From Polymyxa betae (lineage: Eukaryota; Endomyxa; Phytomyxea; Plasmodiophorida; Plasmodiophoridae), in NCBI GenBank assembly GCA_003693705.1, contig RBZT01000120.1:9966-63232 (forward strand): DNA of 53,267 nucleotides. Direction: 5' to 3'. The translations under genes and the position numbers were made by a program. A model generated the notes under the pieces. It made no database searches and had not been told where the DNA came from. It saw nothing but the letters and a program-made list of their open reading frames with translations. Each line of letters starts with the position of its first letter. Position 1 is the stretch's first letter. Shown in pieces: positions 52,671 to 53,267 of the stretch.

Positions 52671-53040
52671 TTTTATTGGTTAGATAAGCGGTGCGATGAC
52701 TCGGGAGCAGAGGGTAGGACGCGGGGGACCGGTGTCCTGCAACGGAGCGACGTCAGGGAGTCCTCGGAGGCGGAGCGGCGGGGCACGGAGTGGAGCGGAG
52801 AGAGGGTCGGAGTGGAGCGGTGAGGGGATCGTAGTGGAGCGGTGAGGGGATCGTAGTGGAGCGTAGGAAGGACGTACGGAGCGGTGCCGGTGAGACGGAG
52901 GCGGAGCGGAGACGAAGGTGAGGCGAGGCGAGAGAACGAAGCAATAGAGAGTCGGAGACGAGATGAGAAACGTATGAATTTTGGAGTTGATCGGAATGGT
53001 TGCGTGGAGGCCGCTCCTCGCCATTCATAGTAGGGAGACG
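52671..53040. repeat. G-rich stretch with 22-bp tandem repeat
   Basis: AGTGGAGCGGTGAGGGGATC-GT occurs at 52811-52832 and 52833-52854, followed by a partial third copy. GGAGCG/GGAGACG words continue on both sides (52744-52930). Long frames on the minus strand reflect this purine bias. Nothing coding is recognisable. Confidence 0.75.
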
Positions 53041-53267
53041 AGGGGACCCGCGCAGTCCGTGACAGTTAGGGCTCTTCCCCTATAGGAATCGTCAGCAGGG
53101 GCGCAGCCCTCTGCGCAGCCCCTCAGGAAGGGCCAGTACGACTGCCTGGTGGTCGGCTGGGCGGCTGCGAGTACTGTCATGCTCAATGGGCATGACATCG
53201 CCCCCCTCTTAGGCCTGGAGCGATTAGTCAGAGCGGGTCCTGGCCGGTCAGGGTGTCGCCGATGGAA
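53041..53267. repeat. Right-edge repeat sharing 35 bp with the 4131-5470 array
   Basis: GGGCCAGTACGACTGCCTGG followed by TGGTCGGCTGGGCGG (53130-53164) is identical to 5288-5322. Further GAGCGGGTCC words suggest that the same satellite family continues past the window edge. Upstream, GTCCGTGACAGTTA (53057-53070) resembles the MITE terminus at 36216 (TAACTGTCAGGGAC) in reverse, possibly the end of a related element. Confidence 0.65.

Noticed and set aside
52680-53028. Minus-strand Pro/Arg/Ser-rich protein
   Set aside because: The frames follow the purine-rich 22-bp repeat and have no domain; the openness is compositional.

Overview
This window looks like repeat-dense, eukaryotic accessory chromatin built almost entirely from mobile elements in successive stages of nesting and decay. 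I see no convincing host gene, rRNA or tRNA. Coding is split by short GT-AG introns (about 48-57 nt where both ends can be placed). The families present are LTR retrotransposons (Ty3/gypsy with chromodomain, Ty1/copia), LINE, Tc1/mariner, pogo-like, CACTA, PIF/Harbinger, Helitron and a tyrosine-recombinase element. Several protein styles (a pogo-like DDE protein with a YRTGPKGWMD block, a PIF transposase with an AEWGMRA block and a PTGDPNCPP partner protein, a gypsy integrase with an NGTIEV block) resemble repeats I associate with oomycetes. That assignment is from memory and is an inference; other protists are possible.

Layout. 1-350: gypsy integrase fragment (minus). 358-2040: about 320-bp tandem array. 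2345-4117: LINE remains (minus). 4131-5470: about 170-bp array with an embedded 10-bp minisatellite. 6488-7850: an acidic ORF remnant and a copia RT relic. 7930-8215: 136-bp array. 8260-13868: a near-complete gypsy chromovirus-type element with two LTRs. 14897-20527: a copia element (minus) lacking gag, with a pogo-like transposon (15195-17657) inserted in it. 20650-25330: CACTA/TNP2 gene remains. 25336-26436: Myb/SANT-like gene. 28665-31080: two copia fragments on opposite strands. 31415-33185: mariner.

33378-44886 is the most informative part. A divergent Helitron Rep-helicase (minus) is interrupted by an 868-bp PIF relic (TAA duplication), a 354-bp MITE (TAA duplication), an assembly gap, and a roughly 5.3-kb element carrying an intron-bearing tyrosine-recombinase gene, other ORFs and arrays of a TAGTACC motif. 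Removing the PIF relic and the MITE in silico restores the Helitron reading, which dates the layers.

45340-47060 holds a damaged PIF/Harbinger pair in convergent orientation. 49607-52133 holds a second, much fresher PIF/Harbinger element: 43-bp terminal inverted repeats, ATT duplication, an apparently intact three-exon transposase and a divergently transcribed DNA-binding partner. It sits inside a 168-bp satellite whose uninterrupted neighbours (52134-52650) show the empty site. The right edge (53130-53164) carries 35 bp identical to the 4131-5470 array.

The elements do not form a pathway. Transposase/partner pairs (PIF 1, PIF 2) and gag-pol or Rep-helicase polyproteins belong to their own elements. 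Intactness ranks PIF 2 as youngest, then gypsy and pogo, with LINE, mariner and the copia fragments oldest.
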